Positions 1-6,920 of a stretch of 38,333 nt of DNA are shown here, piece by piece. Position numbers and translations under genes: made by a program. The stretch lies in IMG/VR virus record IMGVR_UViG_3300020474_000043, positions 1-38,333 of that record, one strand, 5' to 3'. The DNA is from a virus. The first letter of the stretch is position 1. Each line of letters begins with the position of its first letter. The notes under the pieces are model-generated. The model saw only the letters and a list, made by a program, of their open reading frames with translations. It was not told the origin of the DNA and searched no databases.

Positions 1-95
1 AAGACCAACCTGTAGAAGATAACTTTAGTAATCCTAAAGAATTTTTAAAAGACCTTCCTGAAATTCAAACACACGTAGGGATAAAAATTAAATGA
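1..95 (+). CDS. C-terminal end of an upstream gene, truncated by the window edge
   Basis: An open frame runs from the first bases (codons in phase from base 3) to TGA at 93-95, encoding about 30 residues that end in THVGIKIK. The stop overlaps the start codon of the next gene in an ATGA arrangement, the same coupling seen throughout the window, which is the main reason to accept it as a real gene end. Too little is present to assign a function. The visible tail is acidic to neutral and has no recognisable motif. Confidence 0.6.
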   Translation, partial: DQPVEDNFSNPKEFLKDLPEIQTHVGIKIK

Positions 96-979
96 AAGTA
101 GCCTCTTATCTCTGCAACATTTACGACAATACAACACAAGATTCTTGGCAACATTTGTCGGAAAGTAACATAAGAAATTACTTTGATAAATATGACATAC
201 CCTTGAATGTAATAAGGAGCAATGATGATAGAGTTAAGCTTTCGTTGGCGGGGTTATTGGAAAGCGGTAGAAGGAATTGGAAAAACAACGTACCGATAAA
301 CAAAATATATAGAATATATGATTTTTTAGAATCTGACAACGATTATGGAGTGTTTATAGATTTAGATACTATTATAATAAACAGGAACGTGGATATAAGA
401 AACTGCATTAGAAAAGGTGACAACTACCTTAAATGTGATTACTACGGCACTATCGAAGAAGTCAGGGATAGAAGACAAAAACTTATTGATAATAGTCAAA
501 AACCATACCATCTAACTTATTTCTTAAATAAAATGAATTTTGCCCACAGTAGATTTCCAAATGCCACCCATAGACACATGATAACTAATACAGGATTCTC
601 CGTATTGAACAAAGATTTCTGCCAGAGTTTGGTTAATTTTTTAGATGAGAATAAATTAAACTTTAACAAAAAAGAAGATATACTTTCTTACTATAACAAT
701 TATCCTCTATTATGGCGTAATGCCAGAAGTCCTTGTAACGATGAATTTTTAATCGAAGCATACCTGCGTTATGATCCTGATATTGTTCATAAATTAAAAA
801 ACCATGACATAAAACACGAAGGACAAGAAAAGATTTTATGTACAGATAGCGGTGGAAAGAATTTTGAAGATCATACTATGCAATACTTTGTTGATCAAGA
901 TCCATTGTTTCATCACATATTAAGAGAAAAAAACAGGGAAGAAACATTACCTGTTGTAATGAGAATGTTTGAGGTATAA
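92..979 (+). CDS. GT-A type glycosyltransferase-like protein
   Basis: This 295-residue protein looks like a nucleotide-diphospho-sugar transferase. The stretch KIYRIYDFLE followed by a hydrophobic strand ending in D90-L-D92 matches the DxD motif of GT-A enzymes, which holds the divalent metal and the sugar nucleotide. The layout (a query of the environment before the DxD strand, then an Asn/His-rich acceptor region with an NTGF motif near residue 167) resembles the GT8/GT32 or galactosyltransferase-like groups. There is no signal peptide, so it should act in the cytoplasm. Its ATG overlaps the stop of the upstream gene, implying translational coupling. It is one of at least six glycosyltransferase-like genes here. 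Family-level assignment is inferred from motif and fold pattern only; the acceptor is unknown. Confidence 0.6.
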   Translation: MKVASYLCNIYDNTTQDSWQHLSESNIRNYFDKYDIPLNVIRSNDDRVKLSLAGLLESGRRNWKNNVPINKIYRIYDFLESDNDYGVFIDLDTIIINRNVDIRNCIRKGDNYLKCDYYGTIEEVRDRRQKLIDNSQKPYHLTYFLNKMNFAHSRFPNATHRHMITNTGFSVLNKDFCQSLVNFLDENKLNFNKKEDILSYYNNYPLLWRNARSPCNDEFLIEAYLRYDPDIVHKLKNHDIKHEGQEKILCTDSGGKNFEDHTMQYFVDQDPLFHHILREKNREETLPVVMRMFEV

Positions 980-980
980 T

Positions 981-1136
981 ATGGCACTACCGGCAATTAT
1001 AATTTCAACGTTGTGCTATATGTGGACATGTACGTGTTGTATTATAGGACGCGATTATCCACACGCTTTAATGTGGTTCGCATACGCTTTAGCAAATTTA
1101 GGATTATTGTGGTATGAATTCAACAAAATGGGATGA
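981..1136 (+). CDS. Small two-helix membrane protein (51 aa)
   Basis: A 51-codon frame starts one base after the previous stop, with GAGGT at 971-975 ideally placed before its ATG. The product has two hydrophobic segments, residues 3-23 (rich in Ile, Cys and aromatic residues) and 28-46, joined by a short GRDYPH turn, so it should be a small integral membrane hairpin. Its end overlaps the next gene by 23 bases in another frame. The clean start signal, the lack of any other gene in this gap, and the sensible hydrophobic pattern support expression. Function is unknown. It could be a holin-like or a metabolic-accessory membrane peptide, but nothing in the sequence decides this. Confidence 0.65.
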   Translation: MALPAIIISTLCYMWTCTCCIIGRDYPHALMWFAYALANLGLLWYEFNKMG

Positions 1137-1548
1137 ACGTTTCCTTGAACTAGCCAAACTAGTCGGATCGTGGTCGAAAGACCCGTCAACTCAAGTAGGG
1201 GCTGTTATAGTAGATGATAACAAAAGAATTGTATCTATTGGTTTTAACGGATTCCCAAAGGGCGTTGAAGATTCTGAAAAAAGATTAGTTGACAGAGAGG
1301 AAAAATATGCTATAATAGTACATGCAGAGGCCAATGCGTTAATGTTTGCTAATACCTCTGTGGAGGGTTGCACATTATATACTTGGCCTTTTCAGCCTTG
1401 TTCTAGGTGCGCAGGGCTAATAATACAATCTGGCATTAAGCGGGTAGTTTCGGTAATACATGACGATGACAGGTGGAAAAAAAACTTTGCAATTTCAAGG
1501 AAATTGTTTGACGAATCTGGTATAATATTAGAGTTATTAAATGGCTAA
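1114..1548 (+). CDS. Deoxycytidylate (dCMP) deaminase
   Basis: The 144-residue protein carries the zinc-dependent cytidine/dCMP deaminase signature: H70-A-E72 (zinc ligand and catalytic Glu) and PCSRC with C96 and C99 as the other zinc ligands. The family converts dCMP to dUMP, the precursor for thymidylate, and is common in T4-like and other large phages. Length fits the family. The N-terminal region (WDERFLELAKLVGSWSKDPSTQVGAV) is typical of dCMP deaminases, so the ATG at 1114 is accepted although it lies inside the end of the preceding small gene. With the dUTPase (13314), ribonucleotide reductase (11112) and dNMP kinase (21379) it would feed the dTTP pool. Confidence 0.93.
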   Translation: MNSTKWDERFLELAKLVGSWSKDPSTQVGAVIVDDNKRIVSIGFNGFPKGVEDSEKRLVDREEKYAIIVHAEANALMFANTSVEGCTLYTWPFQPCSRCAGLIIQSGIKRVVSVIHDDDRWKKNFAISRKLFDESGIILELLNG

Positions 1549-1756
1549 AAAGAAAAACAAAATAGAGTCTTCTAGAGAAGATATTCGAGAACTTGTTGAA
1601 GAATGTATACTAACTCATAATGAATTAATATTAGTAGAGTTAATATATAGACTAGAAAAAGAGTACGTAGAAGTTAGTGAGCTGTCAACATTGGGAGAAT
1701 ATAAGGCTAGTTGGTCACATCACGATGTTTTGAATTACATTACTTACAACATGTAG
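1541..1756 (+). CDS. Small hypothetical protein (71 aa)
   Basis: A 71-residue, highly charged protein whose start overlaps the end of the dCMP deaminase gene by 8 bases. It opens with a Lys-rich stretch (MAKKKNKIE) and continues with helices rich in Glu and Leu (EDIRELVEEC, ELILVELIYRLEKEY). No cysteines beyond one, no membrane segment and no known motif are visible. The tail contains a Trp-Ser-His-His stretch. The tight coupling suggests it is translated with the deaminase. I do not recognise the family. Confidence 0.6.
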   Translation: MAKKKNKIESSREDIRELVEECILTHNELILVELIYRLEKEYVEVSELSTLGEYKASWSHHDVLNYITYNM

Positions 1757-1771
1757 TTTTTTTTGTATAAT
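1743..1771 (+). promoter_or_regulatory. Possible sigma70-like promoter
   Basis: A perfect TATAAT (1766-1771) lies 17 bases after CTTACA (1743-1748), which matches four of six positions of the TTGACA -35 box. The -35 box lies inside the end of the preceding gene. It would drive the 1798 gene and those after it, up to the terminator at 2680. The T-run before the -10 box is A/T-rich background, so the call is tentative. Confidence 0.4.
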
Positions 1772-1797
1772 TTGAGTAAAATAAATTGGAGGCAAAT

Positions 1798-1992
1798 ATG
1801 TCGGTAGAAGAAATGGCGCAAGCGCACTTAACAACAATACAAAAAGCAATAGACGAGCTAAATAATCAAAAGCAAACTATTGAAAATGAAATTTTGAGGC
1901 TTACTGATTACTTGGAACAGGGAAATGCGTTGATAAACGAACGTATCAACTCTACAAGTACAGCAACTGTTAGTGATTCTAGTTTAAAATAG
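1798..1992 (+). CDS. Small coiled-coil protein (64 aa)
   Basis: The start is set at ATG 1798 because GGAGG (1788-1792) sits five bases before it; a TTG further upstream would overlap the ribosome binding site. The 64-residue product is almost entirely helical with heptad-like spacing of hydrophobics from residue 8 to 50 (for example IQKAIDELNNQK, ENEILRLTDYLEQG), followed by a Ser/Thr-rich tail. This suggests a short dimeric coiled coil. No function can be assigned. It lies directly before another small unknown gene and the SSB gene. Confidence 0.65.
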   Translation: MSVEEMAQAHLTTIQKAIDELNNQKQTIENEILRLTDYLEQGNALINERINSTSTATVSDSSLK

Positions 1993-2001
1993 GAGATTGA
2001 T

Positions 2002-2319
2002 ATGAATGTTAGTAGTGTAATTGATAGATTGAACGGTGTTGCTCACTCTTACCGTTGGGACGTTGATAACAAGCGTGTTGTTGCAACTCTCAAAAGTGGA
2101 ACTCATCGTGGTCATACTTTGAATCCTGTAACAGCTTTGGCTCACAAGGCTGGTCTAGGTGTTTTTGATAACACTAGAGACGGAACAGAGTATGCGGCAA
2201 GTTTGTTAGGTATTCCTCGTACCACTGCTAGAGCAATTTACAGTGCAACGTTGGGTACTCATAATCGTGGCAATACTCAAGTTTTGCGTGGCAAGATTCG
2301 TTCAGCACTGGAGGTATAA
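2002..2319 (+). CDS. Conserved-looking small phage protein, unknown function (105 aa)
   Basis: A 105-residue basic protein with strong codon structure and an AGGAG ribosome binding site just before the start. It has an N-terminal part with alternating beta-like residues (RWDVDNKRVVATLKSG) and a C-terminal helical part rich in Ala, Thr and Arg (PRTTARAIYSATLGTHNRG). The second half could bind nucleic acid, given its Arg/Thr content and the position directly before an SSB gene, but this is inference. There are no Cys pairs, membrane segments or recognised motifs. Stop and next start are adjacent (2319/2320), implying co-translation with the SSB. Confidence 0.65.
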   Translation: MNVSSVIDRLNGVAHSYRWDVDNKRVVATLKSGTHRGHTLNPVTALAHKAGLGVFDNTRDGTEYAASLLGIPRTTARAIYSATLGTHNRGNTQVLRGKIRSALEV

Positions 2320-2655
2320 ATGAATATTAATACTTGGTTGGGATGCGGTCGATTGACAAGAGATGCGGATTTTTCTGTTACTCAGAAAGGAACATCTATG
2401 TCAAAATTTCGTATGGCTGTAAATGATAGAAGAAATGATGATACCTTGTACCTAAATGTTCTGTGCTTTGGTAAGATGGCAGAAGCTCTAAAGGATCATC
2501 TTAAGAGAGGCAGATTGGTGGGAGTCCAAGGAAAGATTAAGATCGACGATTATAAAGATAAGGAAGGAAAGGATAAAATGTCAGTCTGTGTAATGGCAGA
2601 TGAAATTTCACTCGGACCTTCTGGGGCTTCAACGCAAGAGAAGCAAGAAAGTTAG
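2320..2655 (+). CDS. ssb: Single-stranded DNA-binding protein (OB fold)
   Basis: The 111-residue protein matches bacterial SSB over its OB fold: NTWLGCGRLTRDADF at the start, then SKFRMAVND, LYLNVLCFGKMAEAL and a GRLVGVQGKI strand, ending with a VMADEISLG strand. SSB coats single-stranded DNA during replication and recombination. The C-terminal tail is short (QEKQES) and lacks the acidic DDDIPF-type tip that recruits host partners in cellular SSBs, so partner recruitment may differ. A second, more divergent SSB-like gene lies at 29534. This gene is the last before a strong terminator and may be the end of a small early operon. Confidence 0.88.
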   Translation: MNINTWLGCGRLTRDADFSVTQKGTSMSKFRMAVNDRRNDDTLYLNVLCFGKMAEALKDHLKRGRLVGVQGKIKIDDYKDKEGKDKMSVCVMADEISLGPSGASTQEKQES

Positions 2656-2679
2656 ACTTAATCAATCATGCTAATCAAG

Positions 2680-2717
2680 ATAGCCCGATATGGTTCTCCC
2701 TGTCGGGCTATTTTTTT
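2680..2717 (+). terminator. Rho-independent terminator after ssb
   Basis: A perfect 9-bp stem, ATAGCCCGA (2680-2688) with TCGGGCTAT (2703-2711), closes a 14-nt loop and is followed directly by a run of seven T (2711-2717). It sits 25 bases after the ssb stop and before a new promoter, so it separates two transcription units. Confidence 0.9.
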
Positions 2718-2728
2718 AAAGTTTTGAC

Positions 2729-2756
2729 TTGACTTGGACGATATTAAAGATATAAT
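2729..2756 (+). promoter_or_regulatory. Sigma70-like promoter
   Basis: TTGACT (2729-2734; 5 of 6 to TTGACA) is 16 bases before a perfect TATAAT (2751-2756). It follows the terminator directly. A second TTGACT overlaps five bases upstream. Expected initiation near 2763 would put the Shine-Dalgarno AAGGAG (2764-2769) at the very start of the transcript. This suggests the host polymerase drives the unit beginning with the 2776 gene. Confidence 0.7.
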
Positions 2757-2775
2757 TAGGACAAAGGAGCAAATT

Positions 2776-3243
2776 ATGGACACAGTTAGCAATTTTTCAG
2801 TAGATGTAGCAACAATTTTTTTCTTGGCTATGTTTGTTTGTCATTTGTTTAATCGAAACAATCACTGGAACATTAGTGACAAGATAGTTTTAGCAGAGTA
2901 CGAAGACTCTTCTACGCAACAACAGATGAGCAATCAAGTATCACCACCACCAGTTCCTAGAACTAAAAAACGTAAGAAAAAGCCTAGCACAAAACCTAAA
3001 TCTTCTAGCAAAAAAGCAAATATGCAAGCTGCTAGAAAACCATCTGCTACGCCTGCAAAACCTGCGGTTGAGCGTAATCAAAATGGTTACACCCCATTAC
3101 AACAAGATTGTTTTGATGCTCTAAAATCTTTAGGCATCAAGGCGGTCAGAGAAAGAAAGTTTATTGTTAGCACTGTTTTCAATGAACATGATCCAAATAC
3201 TGTTCAAGATTTTCTTAAAGTTGCACTCAGTAGGAGTTGTTGA
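2776..3243 (+). CDS. Membrane-anchored basic protein with Lys/Pro/Ser-rich linker (155 aa)
   Basis: The start is ATG 2776, six bases after AAGGAG; an upstream in-frame TTG lies inside the promoter and is not used. Residues about 10-27 form a hydrophobic segment (VATIFFLAMFVCHLF), followed by an acidic stretch, then a strongly basic, Pro/Ser-rich linker (KKRKKKPSTKPKSSSKK and neighbours). A small folded C-terminal domain of about 50 residues follows (PLQQDCFDALKSLGIKAVRERKF). That domain resembles the RuvA-C/HHH-like or UBA-like helical modules in outline only. The protein is probably tethered to the membrane with a DNA- or RNA-binding linker inside the cell. First gene of the transcription unit after the 2729 promoter. 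No family recognised. Confidence 0.65.
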   Translation: MDTVSNFSVDVATIFFLAMFVCHLFNRNNHWNISDKIVLAEYEDSSTQQQMSNQVSPPPVPRTKKRKKKPSTKPKSSSKKANMQAARKPSATPAKPAVERNQNGYTPLQQDCFDALKSLGIKAVRERKFIVSTVFNEHDPNTVQDFLKVALSRSC

Positions 3244-3779
3244 TGAATAATTTAAAAAACATGAGAACATACTTAGCTGGTGCTATGGATAGAGTGCCAG
3301 ATGGAGGTATCGGATGGAGAAATGCAATTACTCCAATGCTCCAAGAATTAAGTGTAAGCGTTATAAATCCTTGTGATAAACCTATTGAGTCAGCTAAAGA
3401 AGGCCCAACAACTAGACAAATAATTAATTATTACAAACAAACTGGACAGTTTAATAAAATTAGAGAAGAATATGGTCATATTAGAAATGCTGATTTAAGA
3501 TGTGTCGATGTCTCAGATTTTGTCATAGCTAATATAAATATGAACGTTCACATGTGTGGGTCATATGAAGAAATCGCTACAGCAAATAGACAAAAGAAAC
3601 CAATATTAGTTTGGTGCGAACAGGGCAAAATGTCAGCACCTAACTGGCTTTTCTTTATGTTGCCACATGAACATATATTTAGCAGTATGGATTCTCTGTT
3701 AGCTTACCTATACGATGTGTCAAAATGCAAAGATACGGCACAATTAAAAAGATGGTTTTTCTTTAAGGAGTCAACATGA
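3243..3779 (+). CDS. Nucleoside 2-deoxyribosyltransferase-like protein
   Basis: The start ATG 3243 follows AGGAG (3232-3236) and overlaps the preceding stop in a TGATG arrangement. The 178-residue protein has the features of the nucleoside deoxyribosyltransferase-like fold. The first strand is TYLAGAMD, where many relatives have YLAGPM. There is a central ADLRCVDVSDFVIANI region, and then CGSYEEIATANRQKKPILVW, where the Glu pair corresponds to the catalytic Glu and the last strand to the nucleotide-binding sheet. This family cleaves or exchanges nucleobases on 2-deoxyribosides, or binds nucleotides. In phages it may recycle or modify nucleotides. It lies directly before a glycosyltransferase (ATGA overlap), so a role in making an activated or modified nucleotide is possible, but that is inference. 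Confidence 0.7.
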   Translation: MNNLKNMRTYLAGAMDRVPDGGIGWRNAITPMLQELSVSVINPCDKPIESAKEGPTTRQIINYYKQTGQFNKIREEYGHIRNADLRCVDVSDFVIANINMNVHMCGSYEEIATANRQKKPILVWCEQGKMSAPNWLFFMLPHEHIFSSMDSLLAYLYDVSKCKDTAQLKRWFFFKEST

Positions 3780-4846
3780 TAAATATTATTGCACCGATTA
3801 ATCCCTTGGGATATGGAGTGGCTGGATGGAATATAACAAAAGAACTTTCTAAGATAACTGACATTGCTTTATGGCCCATTGGAAATGTTCACGCTACATC
3901 TCAGGAAGATGCGGACATTTTACAAAAGGCCATAGCTAATACTCAATTATTTGAAAGTGAAGCCCCATGCCTAAAAATATGGCATCAACACGATATGGCC
4001 CAGTTTGTAGGATCTGGAAAAAGAATAGGATTTCCAATCTTTGAGTTAGATAAGTTTAACGACGTAGAAAAACATCACTTAAATACTTTAGACAAAATTT
4101 TTGTGTGTTCTAACTGGGCTAAAAATATAATGTTAATGAATGTTTATAGACCCTCTAGCGAAGTTCAAGTAATTCCTTTAGGCGTGGACACTAGTATATT
4201 CAAACCTAAACAATCAAATTCAGAAAAAACTATATTCTTTAATTGTGGAAAATGGGAAATCAGAAAAGGTCACGATATCTTAGTTAATATATTTAATAAA
4301 GCCTTTGAACCAGAAGATAATGTAGAATTATGGATGATGACAGATAATCCATTCCTTTCAGAAGCAGAGGGTAATACGTGGAAAAACCTGTACTTAAATA
4401 GCAAACTAAGTGACAAAATTAAGTTTATTGACAGGGTAAATACTCACGAAGAGGTGTATAATATTATGGCGCAGACTGACTGTGGCATCTTTCCATCTAG
4501 AGCAGAAGGTTGGAATTTAGAATTGTTAGAGATGCTAGCGTGTGGCAAAAGTGTTATTACAACACATTATTCAGCGCACACTGAGTTTTGCGATGATGTT
4601 AACTCAGATCTTGTAGAAATAAAAGAAACAGAATTAGCTTATGATGGCAAATGGTTTCAAGGAAAGTGTGGTAATTGGGCGAAGATGTCTGATGACCAGA
4701 TAGACTGTTTTGTATCTCACATGAGAAAAATTCATAAGTGCAAAAAAGATAATTCTTTAAGTATAAATCAAGCTGGCGTAGATACCGCAAATAAATTTTC
4801 ATGGCAGAACTCTGCCCTTAAAGTTAAAGAAGTTTTATATGAATGA
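3776..4846 (+). CDS. GT-B glycosyltransferase (GT4-like)
   Basis: A 356-residue protein with a Gly-rich first loop (INPLGYGVAGWN), a central IPLGVDTSIF motif, the NCGKWEIRKGHDILV strand and helix that starts the C-terminal Rossmann domain, and the SRAEGWNLELLEMLACGKSV block. The last carries the E-x7-E nucleotide-sugar binding motif of retaining GT4 enzymes. These transfer a sugar from an NDP-sugar in the cytoplasm. Length is normal for the family. Its start overlaps the deoxyribosyltransferase-like gene by four bases. The donor and acceptor cannot be read from the sequence. Confidence 0.85.
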   Translation: MINIIAPINPLGYGVAGWNITKELSKITDIALWPIGNVHATSQEDADILQKAIANTQLFESEAPCLKIWHQHDMAQFVGSGKRIGFPIFELDKFNDVEKHHLNTLDKIFVCSNWAKNIMLMNVYRPSSEVQVIPLGVDTSIFKPKQSNSEKTIFFNCGKWEIRKGHDILVNIFNKAFEPEDNVELWMMTDNPFLSEAEGNTWKNLYLNSKLSDKIKFIDRVNTHEEVYNIMAQTDCGIFPSRAEGWNLELLEMLACGKSVITTHYSAHTEFCDDVNSDLVEIKETELAYDGKWFQGKCGNWAKMSDDQIDCFVSHMRKIHKCKKDNSLSINQAGVDTANKFSWQNSALKVKEVLYE

Positions 4847-5183
4847 AAACGAAAACGAAAACGAAAATGAAGAAGATGAAATTTTAGCATCTGTAAGTTA
4901 CACAAAATATAGAAATGACCCAGACGTTTCGATTGACGCAACAATGGGAGAATATAATCAAGAGTGTGTCAATGCTATGGTGCAAATTATTGAAATTCTC
5001 TCTAAAGATTCTTCAATAGTTCATACGATCAATTTAGTAAGAGATGGATTGCTATCTAGTGGACATGAAGAATTATTCATTGATATATTGTCAAAAATTG
5101 GTAAAATTATTGTAGAACAAGGTAAAAAACTAGACAGTGGCGATGAAGAAAAACCATGTATTTCTCCTACAGATATGATGTAA
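4839..5183 (+). CDS. Acidic hypothetical protein with Asn-Glu repeat N-terminus
   Basis: This 114-residue protein begins with five Asn-Glu dipeptides, encoded by a hexanucleotide repeat at 4842-4868, followed by more acid residues. The body (YNQECVNAMVQIIEILSKD, DGLLSSGHEELFIDILSKIG) is helical and resembles a small all-alpha domain. The start overlaps the glycosyltransferase stop by eight bases, so the repeat overlaps the end of that gene. The next gene starts one base after its stop. There is no known motif. Function unknown. Confidence 0.6.
   Translation: MNENENENENEEDEILASVSYTKYRNDPDVSIDATMGEYNQECVNAMVQIIEILSKDSSIVHTINLVRDGLLSSGHEELFIDILSKIGKIIVEQGKKLDSGDEEKPCISPTDMM
4842..4868 (+). repeat. 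Hexanucleotide tandem repeat in coding DNA
   Basis: AAT followed by four copies of GAAAAY encodes a Glu-Asn run at the N-terminus of the 4839 gene. Because the unit is six bases, copy-number changes would lengthen or shorten the protein without a frameshift. Confidence 0.8.
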
Positions 5184-5184
5184 T

Positions 5185-5604
5185 ATGAAACAAACAAAGA
5201 AAAAAATTGGCTGGCAAAAATATGAAGACTTAATTGAAAAACAAATGTCTTCTCCTCTGCTTAAAACTATTATACAGCAGATGATAGTTTATTCAGAAGA
5301 AGAAGAGGAAGAAGACGAATATGAAGATATGGAAGCGTACAAGCAAGCAAACGCTACGAGCAGTATGCCAATACTTCCCATATCAAAAGAACTAATGGAT
5401 GATATGGCTATGCTCTCCAACTTTGATTGCTGGATTGGTCATGCCAATTTTGACATTACTAAAGAAATAAAATCTAGGCTAAATAAGACAGAAGGCGTGG
5501 AGCTATTAAAGGTTTTAAGTAGGTATAGATTTTTTGTTGGTATAGGTAAAATGTTTGATTTTAAAGAGGTTCGTAAGAATATTGAAAAGAATATTATAAT
5601 ATAA
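5185..5604 (+). CDS. Hypothetical protein with acidic cluster (139 aa)
   Basis: A 139-residue protein that starts right after the previous stop. Residues about 36-47 are a cluster of Glu and Asp (EEEEEEDEYEDME), flanked by a basic N-terminal helix and a C-terminal region with WIGHANFDITKEI and YRFFVGIGKMFDF. The last part looks like a small mixed alpha/beta domain. No catalytic motif, Cys pairs or membrane segment is seen. It directly precedes the sigma-factor-like gene with a 9-base gap. I do not recognise it. Confidence 0.6.
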   Translation: MKQTKKKIGWQKYEDLIEKQMSSPLLKTIIQQMIVYSEEEEEEDEYEDMEAYKQANATSSMPILPISKELMDDMAMLSNFDCWIGHANFDITKEIKSRLNKTEGVELLKVLSRYRFFVGIGKMFDFKEVRKNIEKNIII

Positions 5605-5613
5605 GGAGTTTAT

Positions 5614-6090
5614 ATGTTAGAATGCATTGATAAAAAAATTGAAAACGCCCTGAATGACAAAGATATTGTTAATATCATGAATCATGCTTGCAAGAAGTTT
5701 GTCACTCAGTTAGACCCAGACGATATTTACACTTGCAAGCTTAATGCTTTGTGGAAATGTTTCTTAAATTTTAAACCAGAGAAGAAATGTAAATTTACTA
5801 CCTATCTGTATAAGGGTGTTTATATTGAATGTTTGAAAGCTGTTAAATTTGTAAATAAAGGCAAAATTTGTGGTAAATTAAACCCCTCCATCCAAAGTAT
5901 TAAAAATACTGACGAGATGATTATTGACATTCTAGACGAGGCTGAAAATGACTTTGAAAAGAGCCTTTTGAAAGATAAAATATCAAAAATGACTAACGAA
6001 GAATTGTCTAATAAATACAATATTGGCAAGGAAACCGTTAGGAAAAAGGTCAAAAAAATGACTAAAAATTTTCATCACAAGTTTGTATAA
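5614..6090 (+). CDS. Divergent phage RNA polymerase sigma factor
   Basis: This 158-residue protein has the layout of a small sigma70-family factor. Residues about 33-78 match region 2: LDPDDIYTCKLNALWKCFLN is like the DLIQEGNIGLL helix, and FKPEKKCKFTTYLYKGVYIE is like the FDPERGFKFSTYAxWWI segment that melts the -10 element. Residues about 127-155 (MTNEELSNKYNIGKETVRKK) are a region 4-like helix-turn-helix. The family directs RNA polymerase to promoters. Phage versions such as T4 gp55 turn on late genes. AAGGAG precedes the ATG. The gene stands directly before the virion/lysis block, which fits a late-gene role. The similarity is by pattern, and the factor would be very divergent. Confidence 0.7.
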   Translation: MLECIDKKIENALNDKDIVNIMNHACKKFVTQLDPDDIYTCKLNALWKCFLNFKPEKKCKFTTYLYKGVYIECLKAVKFVNKGKICGKLNPSIQSIKNTDEMIIDILDEAENDFEKSLLKDKISKMTNEELSNKYNIGKETVRKKVKKMTKNFHHKFV

Positions 6091-6177
6091 AAGTGTATAT
6101 GTTATTAGGAATAGGACTTATAAAGGACGAGTGGACATTACTTTTTAACAAAATTACAACATATACGGAGATAATAT
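6091..6177 (+). promoter_or_regulatory. Candidate promoter region for the virion gene
   Basis: An 87-base AT-rich gap precedes an isolated, separately terminated gene. It holds TATAAA-type boxes at 6086-6091 (overlapping the sigma gene stop) and 6119-6124, and a GGAG ribosome binding site at 6167-6170. No TTGACA-like -35 box is well placed for the host sigma factor, so a promoter for the neighbouring phage sigma factor is a reasonable guess. Confidence 0.35.
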
Positions 6178-6849
6178 ATGTCTACTACAGCTGCAAAACA
6201 AGCTGGCGGTGTTGAAAAAGTTGATGGCGGTACAGTCACCAACGCAGGCACACCAGCATCAGATAGTCCTATTACTGACACACTTAATCCAAATGAGCTT
6301 GCAACAGGCTCTGAGTATGGATCAAAAGTCAAAGCTAATGACGGTGGTGATGGAGGTTTATTTGAAGATCCTCAAGGTGTAACAACAGCAAAAGCTGCTG
6401 GCACTGGAGGTTTGGCATATAGCCCAGCAAGAGGAGAGAGGAATTTCATTATTAAGGCTGCTGGCGCAGATGGTGCTGGCAAAATTAATAACGATGCCTC
6501 AACCTTACTAACCATCCCCGGCGCTCAGTATGATAGCATCGGTCAAGACAGTATTCACAGAATTTCTTCAACTCGCAGAGTTGGAAGTGATTCTGACAGA
6601 GCATTTGATGTCCTTGCTGTTCCAAGCAGTGGTGTTGTTCCGGGTAGGACCAAGGGATCAAACGCTGGCGATGCTCAAAATTTTGTACAAGCTGATGATG
6701 GTAGCACGGCTGCTACAGACCAAGCAGCTAGTCCAACCAGAGCAGTTCCGGGTGAACTTACTTACCACTTTGGTGGTCTTGGTAAAGCAACCACAGACGA
6801 GTACAAAGCTAGAGATGCATTTGAAGACGCAACAGATACGTCTTCTTAA
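6178..6849 (+). CDS. Gly/Ala/Thr-rich probable virion protein
   Basis: A 223-residue protein of low sequence complexity, rich in Gly, Ala, Asp, Ser and Thr and almost free of Cys, Trp and Met after the start. It contains many short turns (GGDGGLF, GTGGLAYSPARGE) and a more ordered C-terminal part (PTRAVPGELTYHFGGLG). Codon use favours GCT, GGT and ACA, and is unlike the AT-rich Lys/Ile/Asn-heavy neighbours. That pattern is common for abundant virion proteins. It stands alone between a possible promoter and a strong terminator, as highly expressed structural genes often do. A capsid decoration or tail-associated role is plausible but unproven; no family is recognised. Confidence 0.6.
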   Translation: MSTTAAKQAGGVEKVDGGTVTNAGTPASDSPITDTLNPNELATGSEYGSKVKANDGGDGGLFEDPQGVTTAKAAGTGGLAYSPARGERNFIIKAAGADGAGKINNDASTLLTIPGAQYDSIGQDSIHRISSTRRVGSDSDRAFDVLAVPSSGVVPGRTKGSNAGDAQNFVQADDGSTAATDQAASPTRAVPGELTYHFGGLGKATTDEYKARDAFEDATDTSS

Positions 6850-6871
6850 TATTTTGTTTTAGCAAAAGGAT

Positions 6872-6903
6872 ACGCCCTCGAAAGGGGGCGTGTCTTTATT
6901 TTC
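6872..6903 (+). terminator. Rho-independent terminator with GAAA tetraloop
   Basis: ACGCCCTC (6872-6879) pairs with GGGGGCGT (6884-6891), one T-G wobble, across a GAAA tetraloop, and is followed by a T-rich tract (6893-6903). It ends the virion-protein unit. Confidence 0.88.
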
Positions 6904-6920
6904 ATACAAGAGGCAAAACC

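Noticed and set aside
6086-6124. A T4-type late promoter (TATAAATA) before the virion gene
   Set aside because: Only TATAAA-like boxes are present, in an AT-rich region where they arise often by chance. Listed as a candidate region, not as a T4 late promoter.
6530-6862. A 110-codon frame on the + strand overlapping the Gly/Ala-rich gene
   Set aside because: It is in another frame of a gene with unusual codon composition, has no ribosome binding site, and its product has no protein-like pattern. The 6178 frame has a good start signal and stops just before the terminator.
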